Shown piece by piece: positions 8,505-15,648 of a DNA stretch of 34,284 bases. The first letter of the stretch is position 1. Every line of letters begins with the position of its first letter. The notes below the pieces were generated by a model. It did no database searches, was not told the DNA's origin, and saw only the letters and a list, made by a program, of their open reading frames with translations. Both the position numbers and the translations under genes were made by a program. The stretch comes from Spirochaetia bacterium. Its GTDB lineage: Bacteria; Spirochaetota; Spirochaetia; PWKH01. The stretch lies in contig SKXS01000024.1 in NCBI GenBank assembly GCA_007128345.1, positions 1-34,284 on the forward strand. Direction: 5' to 3'.

Positions 8505-10241
8505 CTACTTATACTCCTGGGCATATTTGAATCGTTTGATCTTCTTCGTGGTGGTCATTGCCATGGGCTCCTTGAGCACGTGGACCCTGCTGATGCGCTT
8601 ATAGGGCAGCAGGGACTTGTTCACTTCGTCGATGATCTCGTTGATGCGCTTTTCCACCTGTACATCCAGTTCATCTCCCTGAAATGACTGCTTCATCCGC
8701 TCCATAAATGTCTCGCTCGGATATGCCAGCGCCTGGATGCCCTCAGACTTCTCCTTCTTGTCAAGTTCGTATCCCATCACCAGGATCTGATCAATTTCCT
8801 CATAGAGCTGGAAGAGCTCCTCAATCTCCTCGGGGAATACATTTTTACCACCTTCGGTGACGATCAATGACTTCTTCCTCCCGGTGAGGTAGAGATACCC
8901 GTCACGGTCCTGGTATCCTACATCCCCTGTACGCAGCCATCCGTCCTTATCGAGGATTTCATCAGTATCTTCCTTGTTCTTATAGTATCCCCACATCACC
9001 ATGGGTCCCCGCACGGTTATCTCTCCAATCCCCCGATCATCAGGTTCAAGGATGCGCACCTCCACCTGGGGAAGGGGCAGCCCTACAGAGGATTCCCGGT
9101 AGGCCGTCACGGGGTTGAGAGTCAGGATAGGGGATGTTTCAGTCAGACCGTAGCCCTGGACGAAGTCAATACCCAGCTGGTTGAACATCCTAAAGGTGGA
9201 TGTGGGCAGCGGGCCTCCACCGGAAATGCAGATCCTGTTGGTGTCCAGGGAGATCTTCTTGAGGATGCCGCCGAACATCTTCTTTCCGGGATTGACCTTG
9301 AAGGTCTTCTTGATGAACCCGCTGATGCCCATAAGTCCCCGGATGATCCCGTAGATCACAATGCCCTTCTCCCTGATGCCCCCCATGACCCCCTTGATGA
9401 GCTTATTAAAGAGCATGGGCACCCCAAGGAACATGGTCACATTCCCCTCCTTGAGGTCCTTGAAAATCTGGGAGACAACCAGCTTCTTCCCGAAGACAAG
9501 TTCCGATCCTACGGATATCCCCTCGATGAAAACTGCCAGCATGGTGTAGGAGTGGTGAATCGGCAGCAGCACATAGAATACATCCGTCGGATAGAGGGTC
9601 ATGAGCGCCTGCGCCAGGAAACAGTCACTTGTAATGTTGCGATGGGTGAGCATGACCCCCTTGGGATTCCCGGTAGTTCCCGATGTATAGAGGATTGCCG
9701 CAAGATCAAGCTCTTCGCTCTTAGCGTTTCCATGGGGTTCATGATCCCTGACATCCAAGATGTAGGGCTTCTTGTGTTTTGAAAGGGAGACCTTCTTTGC
9801 CAGGGTGACATGCGTGCCTACCTCGTTGAAGAGCTCCTCATCGACAAAGGCAATCTTTGCATCCGAGTGATCCATGAGGGCATCCATATCCTTCGGCTTC
9901 AGCTGATAGTCCAGGGGAACCACAACACAACCCGCATAGAGCACTGCAAGGTAGGCGATCGCCCATTCAGGGCTGTTCTTACCGGTTACGACGATGCGGT
10001 CACCCTTCTTCGCTCCCGCCTTGGCTAGAAAATTGGCAACCCCGGTAATTGCCTCATGGGCTTCCCGGTAGGTAAGCTCAATTTTCTCCGGGCTGAACGC
10101 GGTAAAGCACCTGTTTTCGGGGTAGCGCTTCACCGTGATATCAAACATCTCCGGTAGTGTCGGCCATTCACCGGTGAATAGGGTACCGCGGTACTCATCG
10201 AGGAATTTCCAAGGTTTTGAGGATTCATACATCTTTGCCAT
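8505..10241 (-). CDS. AMP-dependent long-chain acyl-CoA synthetase
   Basis: A 578-residue adenylate-forming ligase that activates a fatty acid with ATP and joins it to CoA; acyl carrier ligation is an alternative for this family. The ATP-binding P-loop motif YTSGTTGNPKG is at 185-195. The second half has GYGLTETSPILTLNP, the hinge region GWLRTGDVGYQDRDGYLYLTGRKK and a late catalytic lysine in MTTTKKIKRF. The ATG at 10241 is chosen because AAGGAG lies just upstream; an in-frame ATG 33 codons earlier has no support. It lies 105 bases after the fructosamine-kinase-like gene. Length and order of motifs match the family, and nothing is missing. Confidence 0.92.
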   Translation of the reverse strand: MAKMYESSKPWKFLDEYRGTLFTGEWPTLPEMFDITVKRYPENRCFTAFSPEKIELTYREAHEAITGVANFLAKAGAKKGDRIVVTGKNSPEWAIAYLAVLYAGCVVVPLDYQLKPKDMDALMDHSDAKIAFVDEELFNEVGTHVTLAKKVSLSKHKKPYILDVRDHEPHGNAKSEELDLAAILYTSGTTGNPKGVMLTHRNITSDCFLAQALMTLYPTDVFYVLLPIHHSYTMLAVFIEGISVGSELVFGKKLVVSQIFKDLKEGNVTMFLGVPMLFNKLIKGVMGGIREKGIVIYGIIRGLMGISGFIKKTFKVNPGKKMFGGILKKISLDTNRICISGGGPLPTSTFRMFNQLGIDFVQGYGLTETSPILTLNPVTAYRESSVGLPLPQVEVRILEPDDRGIGEITVRGPMVMWGYYKNKEDTDEILDKDGWLRTGDVGYQDRDGYLYLTGRKKSLIVTEGGKNVFPEEIEELFQLYEEIDQILVMGYELDKKEKSEGIQALAYPSETFMERMKQSFQGDELDVQVEKRINEIIDEVNKSLLPYKRISRVHVLKEPMAMTTTKKIKRFKYAQEYK

Positions 10242-10346
10242 ACTATCTCCTTGCTGGTAAGAATTGGTACCGCTGCCTGCCGGTGCCTGCACATGGTATT
10301 GGTCCGAGCGGCACTGATGACAGTATACCATACTTCGCATGATGTT

Positions 10347-11213
10347 TCATGCGTACCTGCGGGCAATGGATGTCACTGACGACAGATATCCCCCGCCGAA
10401 CATGCACAGATGGTTGAGCAGATGGTAGAGGTTGTAGATCTCCTTACGCTGCCCATAGCCGTCCTCAAGAGGGAATTCGCTGTGGTAGCCATGGTAGAAC
10501 TCCTGGGGAAACCCTCCGAAGAGTTCGGTCATTGCCACATCCGCTTCCCGATGCCCGTAGGATACCGCAGGATCGATGAGCACCCCCTCCCCATCAGTGG
10601 AAATCAGGTAGTTCCCTCCCCACAAGTCTCCGTGGAGCAGTGATCCCCATGCAGGTTCCACGAGCAGGTCAGGCAGGCGGAGGCAGAGCTTCTCCAGCAG
10701 CTGCAGGTCCCCTCCCTTCAGCAGCCCCTGCGACTGTGCACGTGATACCAGGGGTGCTATGCGGAACCGGGTGAAGAACTCCGCCCATGAATCGCACCAG
10801 GTATTTATCTGCGGGGTCTTCCCGATCAGGTTATCCTGATGGAACCCGAACTTCCGCGATCTTCCTTCCCGGTGCATGCAGGCCAGCGCACGCCCAAGGT
10901 TCCTGAGGCTCTCAGACTGCTTCCTGCCGGGATGGATGTACTCAAGCATGAGTGCTGATGCATCACCCCCATCCACCAGGGCAAAGACCTCCGGCACCCG
11001 GGGTGCGGATGGTACTGAGGCTATAGCCTGGAGTCCCGCGGCTTCAGCCTCCAGCAGCTTCCGGCAATGGTGCACCTTCATGAAGTACCGGTTCTTCCCG
11101 TCAAACCGGTAGGCCGCGCAGATATCGCCCCCGCTGACGGGAGTCAGCTTCACATCCCGCGCCTCTTCGCTGACCGCTTCAGCCGCAGCGCTGATGAGCT
11201 CATTTGCCACCAT
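10347..11213 (-). CDS. Fructosamine/ketosamine 3-kinase family protein
   Basis: A 288-residue kinase of the FN3K family, which phosphorylates sugar adducts on protein amines so that they fall off (deglycation). The aminoglycoside-kinase-like fold is visible from FMKVHH (ATP-binding lysine region), SALMLEYI, HQDNLIG, the catalytic LLHGDLWGGNYLI and the metal-binding VLIDPAVSYGHREADVAMTELFGGF. The start at ATG 11213 has GGGAG upstream and lies inside the end of the phosphatase gene, a 14-base overlap. FN3K-like genes are often found next to low-molecular-weight phosphatases in bacteria. Such phosphatases can dephosphorylate the sugar-5-phosphate adducts, giving the kinase its substrate. That pairing is exactly what is seen here. 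Confidence 0.9.
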   Translation of the reverse strand: MVANELISAAAEAVSEEARDVKLTPVSGGDICAAYRFDGKNRYFMKVHHCRKLLEAEAAGLQAIASVPSAPRVPEVFALVDGGDASALMLEYIHPGRKQSESLRNLGRALACMHREGRSRKFGFHQDNLIGKTPQINTWCDSWAEFFTRFRIAPLVSRAQSQGLLKGGDLQLLEKLCLRLPDLLVEPAWGSLLHGDLWGGNYLISTDGEGVLIDPAVSYGHREADVAMTELFGGFPQEFYHGYHSEFPLEDGYGQRKEIYNLYHLLNHLCMFGGGYLSSVTSIARRYA

Positions 11214-11673
11214 GCAGCCGCTCCCGAACAACCTCTAGCAGGCCTCTGCATGAACGCAGAGTGACCGTCACCGCATCGTTAAAACCTTCAGGACCGCCGT
11301 AGTACGGATCCTCAAGGTCTCCAGGACCAAGGGGATCGAAATCCCTGAGCAGATGGACCCTGGCCCGGGATGCCTCGTCAGGTGCATGCTGCATAAGGTA
11401 TCTCCGGTTTTCTTCATCCATGGCTATGATCATATCGTATGAAGCATAGTCCTTGGCGAACTGCCTGCTCACATGTGTTATATGAATCCCCTTCCTGGCT
11501 GCCGCACTGCGCATCCGCGGATCCGCAGGCTCTCCGACATGATAGGCGCAGGTGCCGGATGATTCAACAGACACGCTGCCTTCAAGACCGTACTCACTGA
11601 GCAGCGACCTGCATACCGCTTCTGCAAGGGGAGACCTGCAGATATTTCCCAAACAGACATACATGATTCGCAT
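11200..11673 (-). CDS. Low-molecular-weight protein-tyrosine-phosphatase family protein
   Basis: A 157-residue phosphatase with the family's N-terminal P-loop CLGNICRS (nucleophile C7, arginine R13) and the C-terminal acid loop LEDPYYGGPEGF, whose aspartate acts as general acid. The family dephosphorylates tyrosine or arginine residues, and some members act on sugar-phosphate adducts of proteins. Because the next gene is an FN3K-type kinase, a deglycation role is plausible. ATG 11673 is preferred because it gives the family's usual start (MRIMYVCLGN). It has no Shine-Dalgarno, and a -10 box ends seven bases upstream, so it may be leaderless. It is the first gene of the five-gene minus-strand set. 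Confidence 0.93.
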   Translation of the reverse strand: MRIMYVCLGNICRSPLAEAVCRSLLSEYGLEGSVSVESSGTCAYHVGEPADPRMRSAAARKGIHITHVSRQFAKDYASYDMIIAMDEENRRYLMQHAPDEASRARVHLLRDFDPLGPGDLEDPYYGGPEGFNDAVTVTLRSCRGLLEVVRERLHGGK

Positions 11674-11680
11674 GAACGAG

Positions 11681-11710
11681 AGCATACCATGCTGCAGGCG
11701 TAAGGGTCAA
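11681..11710 (-). promoter_or_regulatory. Promoter of the phosphatase gene, probably leaderless
   Basis: Minus strand: -35 TTGACC (11710-11705), an 18-base spacer, -10 TATGCT (11686-11681), then seven bases to the ATG at 11673. No ribosome binding site is present. Transcription would begin at or next to the start codon. Confidence 0.5.
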
Positions 11711-11748
11711 AGGATACGTGACCTCTTTTCCCTAGCCTGCGAAACAGG

Positions 11749-11794
11749 TATAATACACCAACCTGCCGCAAGGCGGGCATTACAATCGGCAGGT
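11749..11794 (+). promoter_or_regulatory. folC -10 box and leader hairpin covering the ribosome binding site
   Basis: A perfect TATAAT (11749-11754) has only a weak -35. It would start transcription near 11761, where an 8-bp inverted repeat begins: ACCTGCCG (11761-11768) with CGGCAGGT (11787-11794). The right arm contains the AGGT that serves as folC ribosome binding site. A smaller alternative hairpin, CCGC-AAG-GCGG (11766-11776), uses part of the left arm and would free the site. The structures are seen by eye only. Confidence 0.45.
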
Positions 11795-11798
11795 AGAT

Positions 11799-13181
11799 AT
11801 GAAATTCAGCAGCCTTGATCACGCATTCACGCATATTGAGTCCTTCACCAACCTGGAGAAAACCCAGCAGTATACCGTACGTACCTACAGGCTCGACCGG
11901 ATGTTCAGCATCCTGGACCACTTTGACCATCCGGAACGCTCGTACCCGGTCATCCATGTTGCCGGATCCAAGGGAAAGGGGTCAACCTGTGCGTTCCTGG
12001 CCAAGGGGCTCAAAGCCCTGGGATACAAAACAGGTCTCTATGCGTCACCCCATGTGTCAACCTATATGGAACGATTTACCCTTGCGGGAACCTTTTTTCC
12101 CCCTGAGGAGGTCCTCAGTACCATAGAATCCATGTTCGCTCACCTGGAGGGATTCACGTTCGCCAAAGAGCGGGGGCTTGAGACACCCACCACCTTTGAA
12201 CTGCTCACCCTGCTTGCGTTCCTCCTGTTCAAGCGCTCCTCGTGCGACTACGCCGTGCTAGAGACCGGATTGGGGGGGAGGCTGGATGCAACCAATGTAG
12301 TCTCCCCCGTGCTGACCGCAATTACCCCGATCGAACTTGAGCATACCCAGATACTCGGATCAACCATCAAGGAAATTGCCCGTGAAAAGGGCGGGATCAT
12401 TAAGGAAGGGGTGCCTGTGGTAATCTCAGCCCAGCACAGCGATGCCAAGAAGGAGCTTCGCAGTATCGCCCAGCAACGCGGCAGCAAAGCATGCTTTCTC
12501 ACTGACCACCTGAGTCGCAGCACCTCCCACTCTTCTCCTGGGGTGAACCACCTGCAGCTCTACTGGTCCGATGACTCCTACGACGAATTTGATCTCCGCA
12601 TGCTCGGCAACTTCCAGGGAGAGAACTGCGCGCTGGCGCTCTTGATGCTTTCTCTGCTGGGATGCATTGCTGATCAGCAGCACAGGAAGCAGGCAATTGC
12701 GGGCATGTCCTCAGCCTATCTTCCGGCAAGGATGGAGCTGATTGAAGGCAGTCCCCCTGTCATTATCGATGGGGCCCATACAGGCAAGTCCGTTGACCGG
12801 CTCATCCATTCCTACCGGGAGATGTATCCTAAGGGCGGGGTGGTCATATTCGGAGCAGTTACGGGAAAGGACCACACCCAGATGGCCGAATCGGTGATCC
12901 GCACATTCGACCGAATCGTGATATCTACCCCGGGAACCTTCAAGCCCAGCAACCCCCTGGAACTCTACGAACTGTTCACCCACATAGCCCACACCCTGGT
13001 AAGTGAAGGCCTCCTTGAAGCGCCTCCCATCATCATCCTGGAAAAGGATCCCCGCTCTGCGTTACTGCGCGCCCGGGGCATGCTCTTTGCCGGTGAAGCC
13101 ATCCTCTGTGCCGGATCGTTCTATATGGCTTCAGAGATCAGAAACTGCATACTTCAGGAGACGGAAACGTGTACGAAGTAG
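11799..13181 (+). CDS. folC: Bifunctional folylpolyglutamate / dihydrofolate synthase
   Basis: A 460-residue Mur-ligase-fold enzyme adding glutamate to (dihydro)folates with ATP. The ATP-binding loop AGSKGKGST is near 55-63. Further motifs are YASPHVSTYMERF, ETGLGGRLDATNVV (155-168), ITPIELEHTQILGSTIKEIAREK and LGNFQGENCALAL. The C-terminal domain starts at DGAHTGKSV (324-332), where most relatives have DGAHNP. Whether it makes both reactions cannot be told from sequence. It opens a plus-strand set: folC, a 66-codon ORF, RqcH-like, MEMO-like and kinase-like membrane protein. Start ATG 11799 is preceded by AGGT lying in a hairpin arm. Confidence 0.94.
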   Translation: MKFSSLDHAFTHIESFTNLEKTQQYTVRTYRLDRMFSILDHFDHPERSYPVIHVAGSKGKGSTCAFLAKGLKALGYKTGLYASPHVSTYMERFTLAGTFFPPEEVLSTIESMFAHLEGFTFAKERGLETPTTFELLTLLAFLLFKRSSCDYAVLETGLGGRLDATNVVSPVLTAITPIELEHTQILGSTIKEIAREKGGIIKEGVPVVISAQHSDAKKELRSIAQQRGSKACFLTDHLSRSTSHSSPGVNHLQLYWSDDSYDEFDLRMLGNFQGENCALALLMLSLLGCIADQQHRKQAIAGMSSAYLPARMELIEGSPPVIIDGAHTGKSVDRLIHSYREMYPKGGVVIFGAVTGKDHTQMAESVIRTFDRIVISTPGTFKPSNPLELYELFTHIAHTLVSEGLLEAPPIIILEKDPRSALLRARGMLFAGEAILCAGSFYMASEIRNCILQETETCTK

Positions 13182-13369
13182 GTGCTGGGAAGCTGTCTGC
13201 CATAACGGAAAACCTCACGCCTGGTGCAGAAGCAGGGAATCACCTTCACATACGCAGACAGCACAATGCAGACGAATCTTCTGCGAATCTTATTTCGAGG
13301 GAGGCGACCAGGGAGGATGGGATGAAATCTTCTCTCATTTTCGATACACAGGCGATTTATGTCACTTAA
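13169..13369 (+). CDS. Small ORF between folC and the NFACT gene, possibly RemA/RemB-like
   Basis: A 66-codon reading frame that fills the gap between two genes. It starts at GTG 13169, eight bases after AGGAG, overlaps the folC end by 13 bases, and its TAA overlaps the NFACT start by 11 bases. This fit at both ends, with a good ribosome binding site, argues for a real coupled gene. The protein starts MYEVGAGKLSAI and ends MKSSLIFDTQAIYVT. The order hydrophobic-G-x-G near the start and a K-S-hydrophobic-strand ending in a Q-x-I-Y segment faintly recalls the DUF370 (RemA/RemB) family of small DNA-binding regulators. That likeness is from memory and weak. No function is claimed. Confidence 0.5.
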   Translation: MYEVGAGKLSAITENLTPGAEAGNHLHIRRQHNADESSANLISREATREDGMKSSLIFDTQAIYVT

Positions 13370-14792
13370 CTGGAAAGAGATAGACTGCATACTCTCTGAA
13401 CTTCCCCTGGTGAATTCCCGGGTGCAGCAGGTAATTCAGGGAGCCTACCACAGCATTACCCTTGAGCTCTACCATCCTGAAAAAGGACGCTGGCGATGCT
13501 ATATAAGTCTTGCCCAGCAGACTGTCCGGATGCATGAACTCACCTTCCCCCGTACTATGGAGCGCGTTAAGCTCCAGCGGTTTGCTCAGCTGCTTCGTTC
13601 GCATATTGTAGGCGCACGGATAGGTGAAGCAGTCCAGCTGGGAAATGACCGGATCGTCCGCATCATCCTGGAACGGGGAGGAGAAGAGCTGCTGCTCTAC
13701 ATCCGGCTCTGGGGCGGTGCGGGAAACATCATCCTGTGCAGCAGAGACGGGACAATCCTGGACGCATGCTTCCGCCGGCCGAAACGGGGGGAAGTATCAG
13801 GGGAACACTTTAACCCTGAACCCGTCTTATCGGGAAGCGGAAACGGCACCTATGAAGTCAGACCCAGGATCCCCGGTTCCTCCTTCAATGAACAGATTGA
13901 CAGGGAATACTGGAACCGGGAACTCAGCGATCGCTGCCGGAGGCTCTCACAGCGCATCCGGACATTATTGGATGATCAGGAAGCACGGCTGCTGAGCAAA
14001 CTGCATACCCTTGAGCAGCAGCAGCTCACCCAGGACGGCAGCAGGACCAGGGAACTTGCCGATCTTCTGGCTTCGAACATCCACCTTGTGAAAAGCGGCG
14101 ATACACGCATCGAAGTCCATGACTTCTACCACGACAACACCCCGGTCATCATCCCCCTGGATGGGAGACTTGAACCGGGAGCTCAAGTTGAGGCTTACTA
14201 TCGGAGGGCTTCCAGGGAGAAGCGGGCTCTGGAGCATCACCGTGAGGAGGGTGATGCAGCCATACGAGACCTTAGGGAGATCAGGCATCAGCGTGCCGAT
14301 CTTCTCAATGAGGAAGGAACCCTGGAGGAACGGATAGCCCGGATGCAGTCGTTCCTGGCCGCTGAAGCTCCCGCACGACGGAGGGCTGCGGAACCGAAAG
14401 AGATTCCGGGGCTCCAGTTCCGCTCAGGCATCCATCGCATCCTAGTGGGGCGGACTGCCCGGGATAATGAGGAACTCCTGCGTCGGCATACGAGAGGGAA
14501 CGACTGGTGGCTCCACGCGAGGGACTATCCCGGCGCGTATGTGTTTATTAAGGGGGTTGCTGGAAAAAGTGTACCTCTGGAGACACTCCTTGACGCAGCT
14601 GTTTTAGCACTCTACTATTCCAAAGGAAGGCAGGGCGGAAAGGGGGACATCTACTGCACCCAGGTAAAGTATCTCAGACGGGTGAAGCACGGCAAGCCTG
14701 GACAGGTTATCCCCACACAGGAGAAGAACCTGTCGGTTCACCTGGAGCCCGAGAGACTGGAACGGCTGCTGGGAGGTACCCGTGAAGCGTGA
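13359..14792 (+). CDS. NFACT family (RqcH-like) ribosome quality-control protein
   Basis: A 477-residue protein of the NFACT/Rqc2/FbpA family. Bacterial RqcH binds obstructed 50S subunits and adds alanine tails to stalled chains. The N-terminal NFACT-N region contains the D97-R98 pair (LGNDRIVRI) known to be needed for tailing in RqcH, followed by RLWGGAGNIIL. A charged helical, coiled-coil-like middle (about 270-345, with ALEHHREEGDAAIRDLRE) follows. The C-terminal NFACT-R domain has GNDWWLHARDYPGAYVFIKG and AVLALYYSKGRQGGKGDIYCTQVK-like sequence. It is shorter than the roughly 570 residues common in Firmicutes. It overlaps small genes at both ends, so translation is probably coupled. Confidence 0.88.
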   Translation: MSLNWKEIDCILSELPLVNSRVQQVIQGAYHSITLELYHPEKGRWRCYISLAQQTVRMHELTFPRTMERVKLQRFAQLLRSHIVGARIGEAVQLGNDRIVRIILERGGEELLLYIRLWGGAGNIILCSRDGTILDACFRRPKRGEVSGEHFNPEPVLSGSGNGTYEVRPRIPGSSFNEQIDREYWNRELSDRCRRLSQRIRTLLDDQEARLLSKLHTLEQQQLTQDGSRTRELADLLASNIHLVKSGDTRIEVHDFYHDNTPVIIPLDGRLEPGAQVEAYYRRASREKRALEHHREEGDAAIRDLREIRHQRADLLNEEGTLEERIARMQSFLAAEAPARRRAAEPKEIPGLQFRSGIHRILVGRTARDNEELLRRHTRGNDWWLHARDYPGAYVFIKGVAGKSVPLETLLDAAVLALYYSKGRQGGKGDIYCTQVKYLRRVKHGKPGQVIPTQEKNLSVHLEPERLERLLGGTREA

Positions 14793-15573
14793 ATCAATCG
14801 GAAGCGATATATTCTTTCCCTCGGATCCAGAAGAGCTGCGCTCAATCATTGATGGTTCTCTGGAGCTGTCATACTCTCCTGCAGGCTCCTGCGGGACGAT
14901 CATCGTACCCCATGGTGAATACGGAGTGACCGCCCCGCTAGCCGGGGCAGCCTGGAAGGCGGCATCCCGACAGCAGGCATCCCTCATTCTTCTCCTGCTC
15001 CCAGTCCACTCTCCGGTGAGTTCCCAAAACGAAGGACTCTGGATACCCTCATTGACTGCCCTCTCCTCCCCGCTTGGGGAAGTGCCGGTTTCCAATCCCC
15101 TCACCAAAACTGCCTGTTTCCGTGAGGATCATCAGTATGTCTGGGAGGAACCCGCACTGGACACTGCCCTCCCCTATATTTCCGTACTTTTCCCCGGCAT
15201 ACCGGTGCTGCCGGTCTTCTGCGCAGGACACACCAGCAGGGTTGCGGCATCGCTGGAAGAGCTGATCTCACATCTCAGCACCCTGAGCGTACTTTTCGTG
15301 GTTTCATCGAATATGTCGGGACATGAACCGCCCGAAACGGCACAGGCGCACCTGGATGCGGCGGTCAGCCTCCTCACTGCTACAGACCGGGCAGAGGGAC
15401 ATGAGCCGCTGCTTGAACCTTGGAGAAGAGGGAGAGTCAGCATGTGCAATCCCGCATCCCTGGAAGCTCTCAGGCGGGGGGTAATGAAGGGCAGATCCTA
15501 TCGTCTGCTGGGACACGCCTGCTCACCCGAGCATCTCGACAGAATAACTGCGTATGCCTCCTTTGCCGGGTGA
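14782..15573 (+). CDS. Diverged MEMO-family (AmmeMemoRadiSam B-like) protein
   Basis: A 263-residue protein resembling the MEMO family. The pattern is family-like: FFPSDPEELRSIIDGSLE at the start, IIVPHGEYGVTAPLAGAAWKA (family PHAGYxYSGPxAAxAY), LLPVHSPV, SSPLGEVPVSNPL, and SSNMSGHE in place of SSDMSHY. Candidate metal ligands equivalent to those of human MEMO1 are H44, H76 and C222. Several otherwise conserved residues have changed, such as the usual EHSLEVQLPF segment. It may therefore have lost or changed function. GTG 14782 has GGGAGG upstream and overlaps the NFACT gene by 11 bases. The radical-SAM and AMMECR1 partners often linked to MEMO are not in the window. Confidence 0.75.
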   Translation: MKRESIGSDIFFPSDPEELRSIIDGSLELSYSPAGSCGTIIVPHGEYGVTAPLAGAAWKAASRQQASLILLLLPVHSPVSSQNEGLWIPSLTALSSPLGEVPVSNPLTKTACFREDHQYVWEEPALDTALPYISVLFPGIPVLPVFCAGHTSRVAASLEELISHLSTLSVLFVVSSNMSGHEPPETAQAHLDAAVSLLTATDRAEGHEPLLEPWRRGRVSMCNPASLEALRRGVMKGRSYRLLGHACSPEHLDRITAYASFAG

Positions 15574-15648
15574 GCCGCTGGACTTTCATCCTGCTTACCG
15601 GTATCTTGGAATCAGCAAACTGGACGCACAAGGAGCTTGTGGACCTGA

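Noticed and set aside
11749-11798. Tetrahydrofolate riboswitch before folC
   Set aside because: The leader from the predicted start to the ATG is under 40 bases, far too short for the known THF classes, and shows none of their conserved segments.
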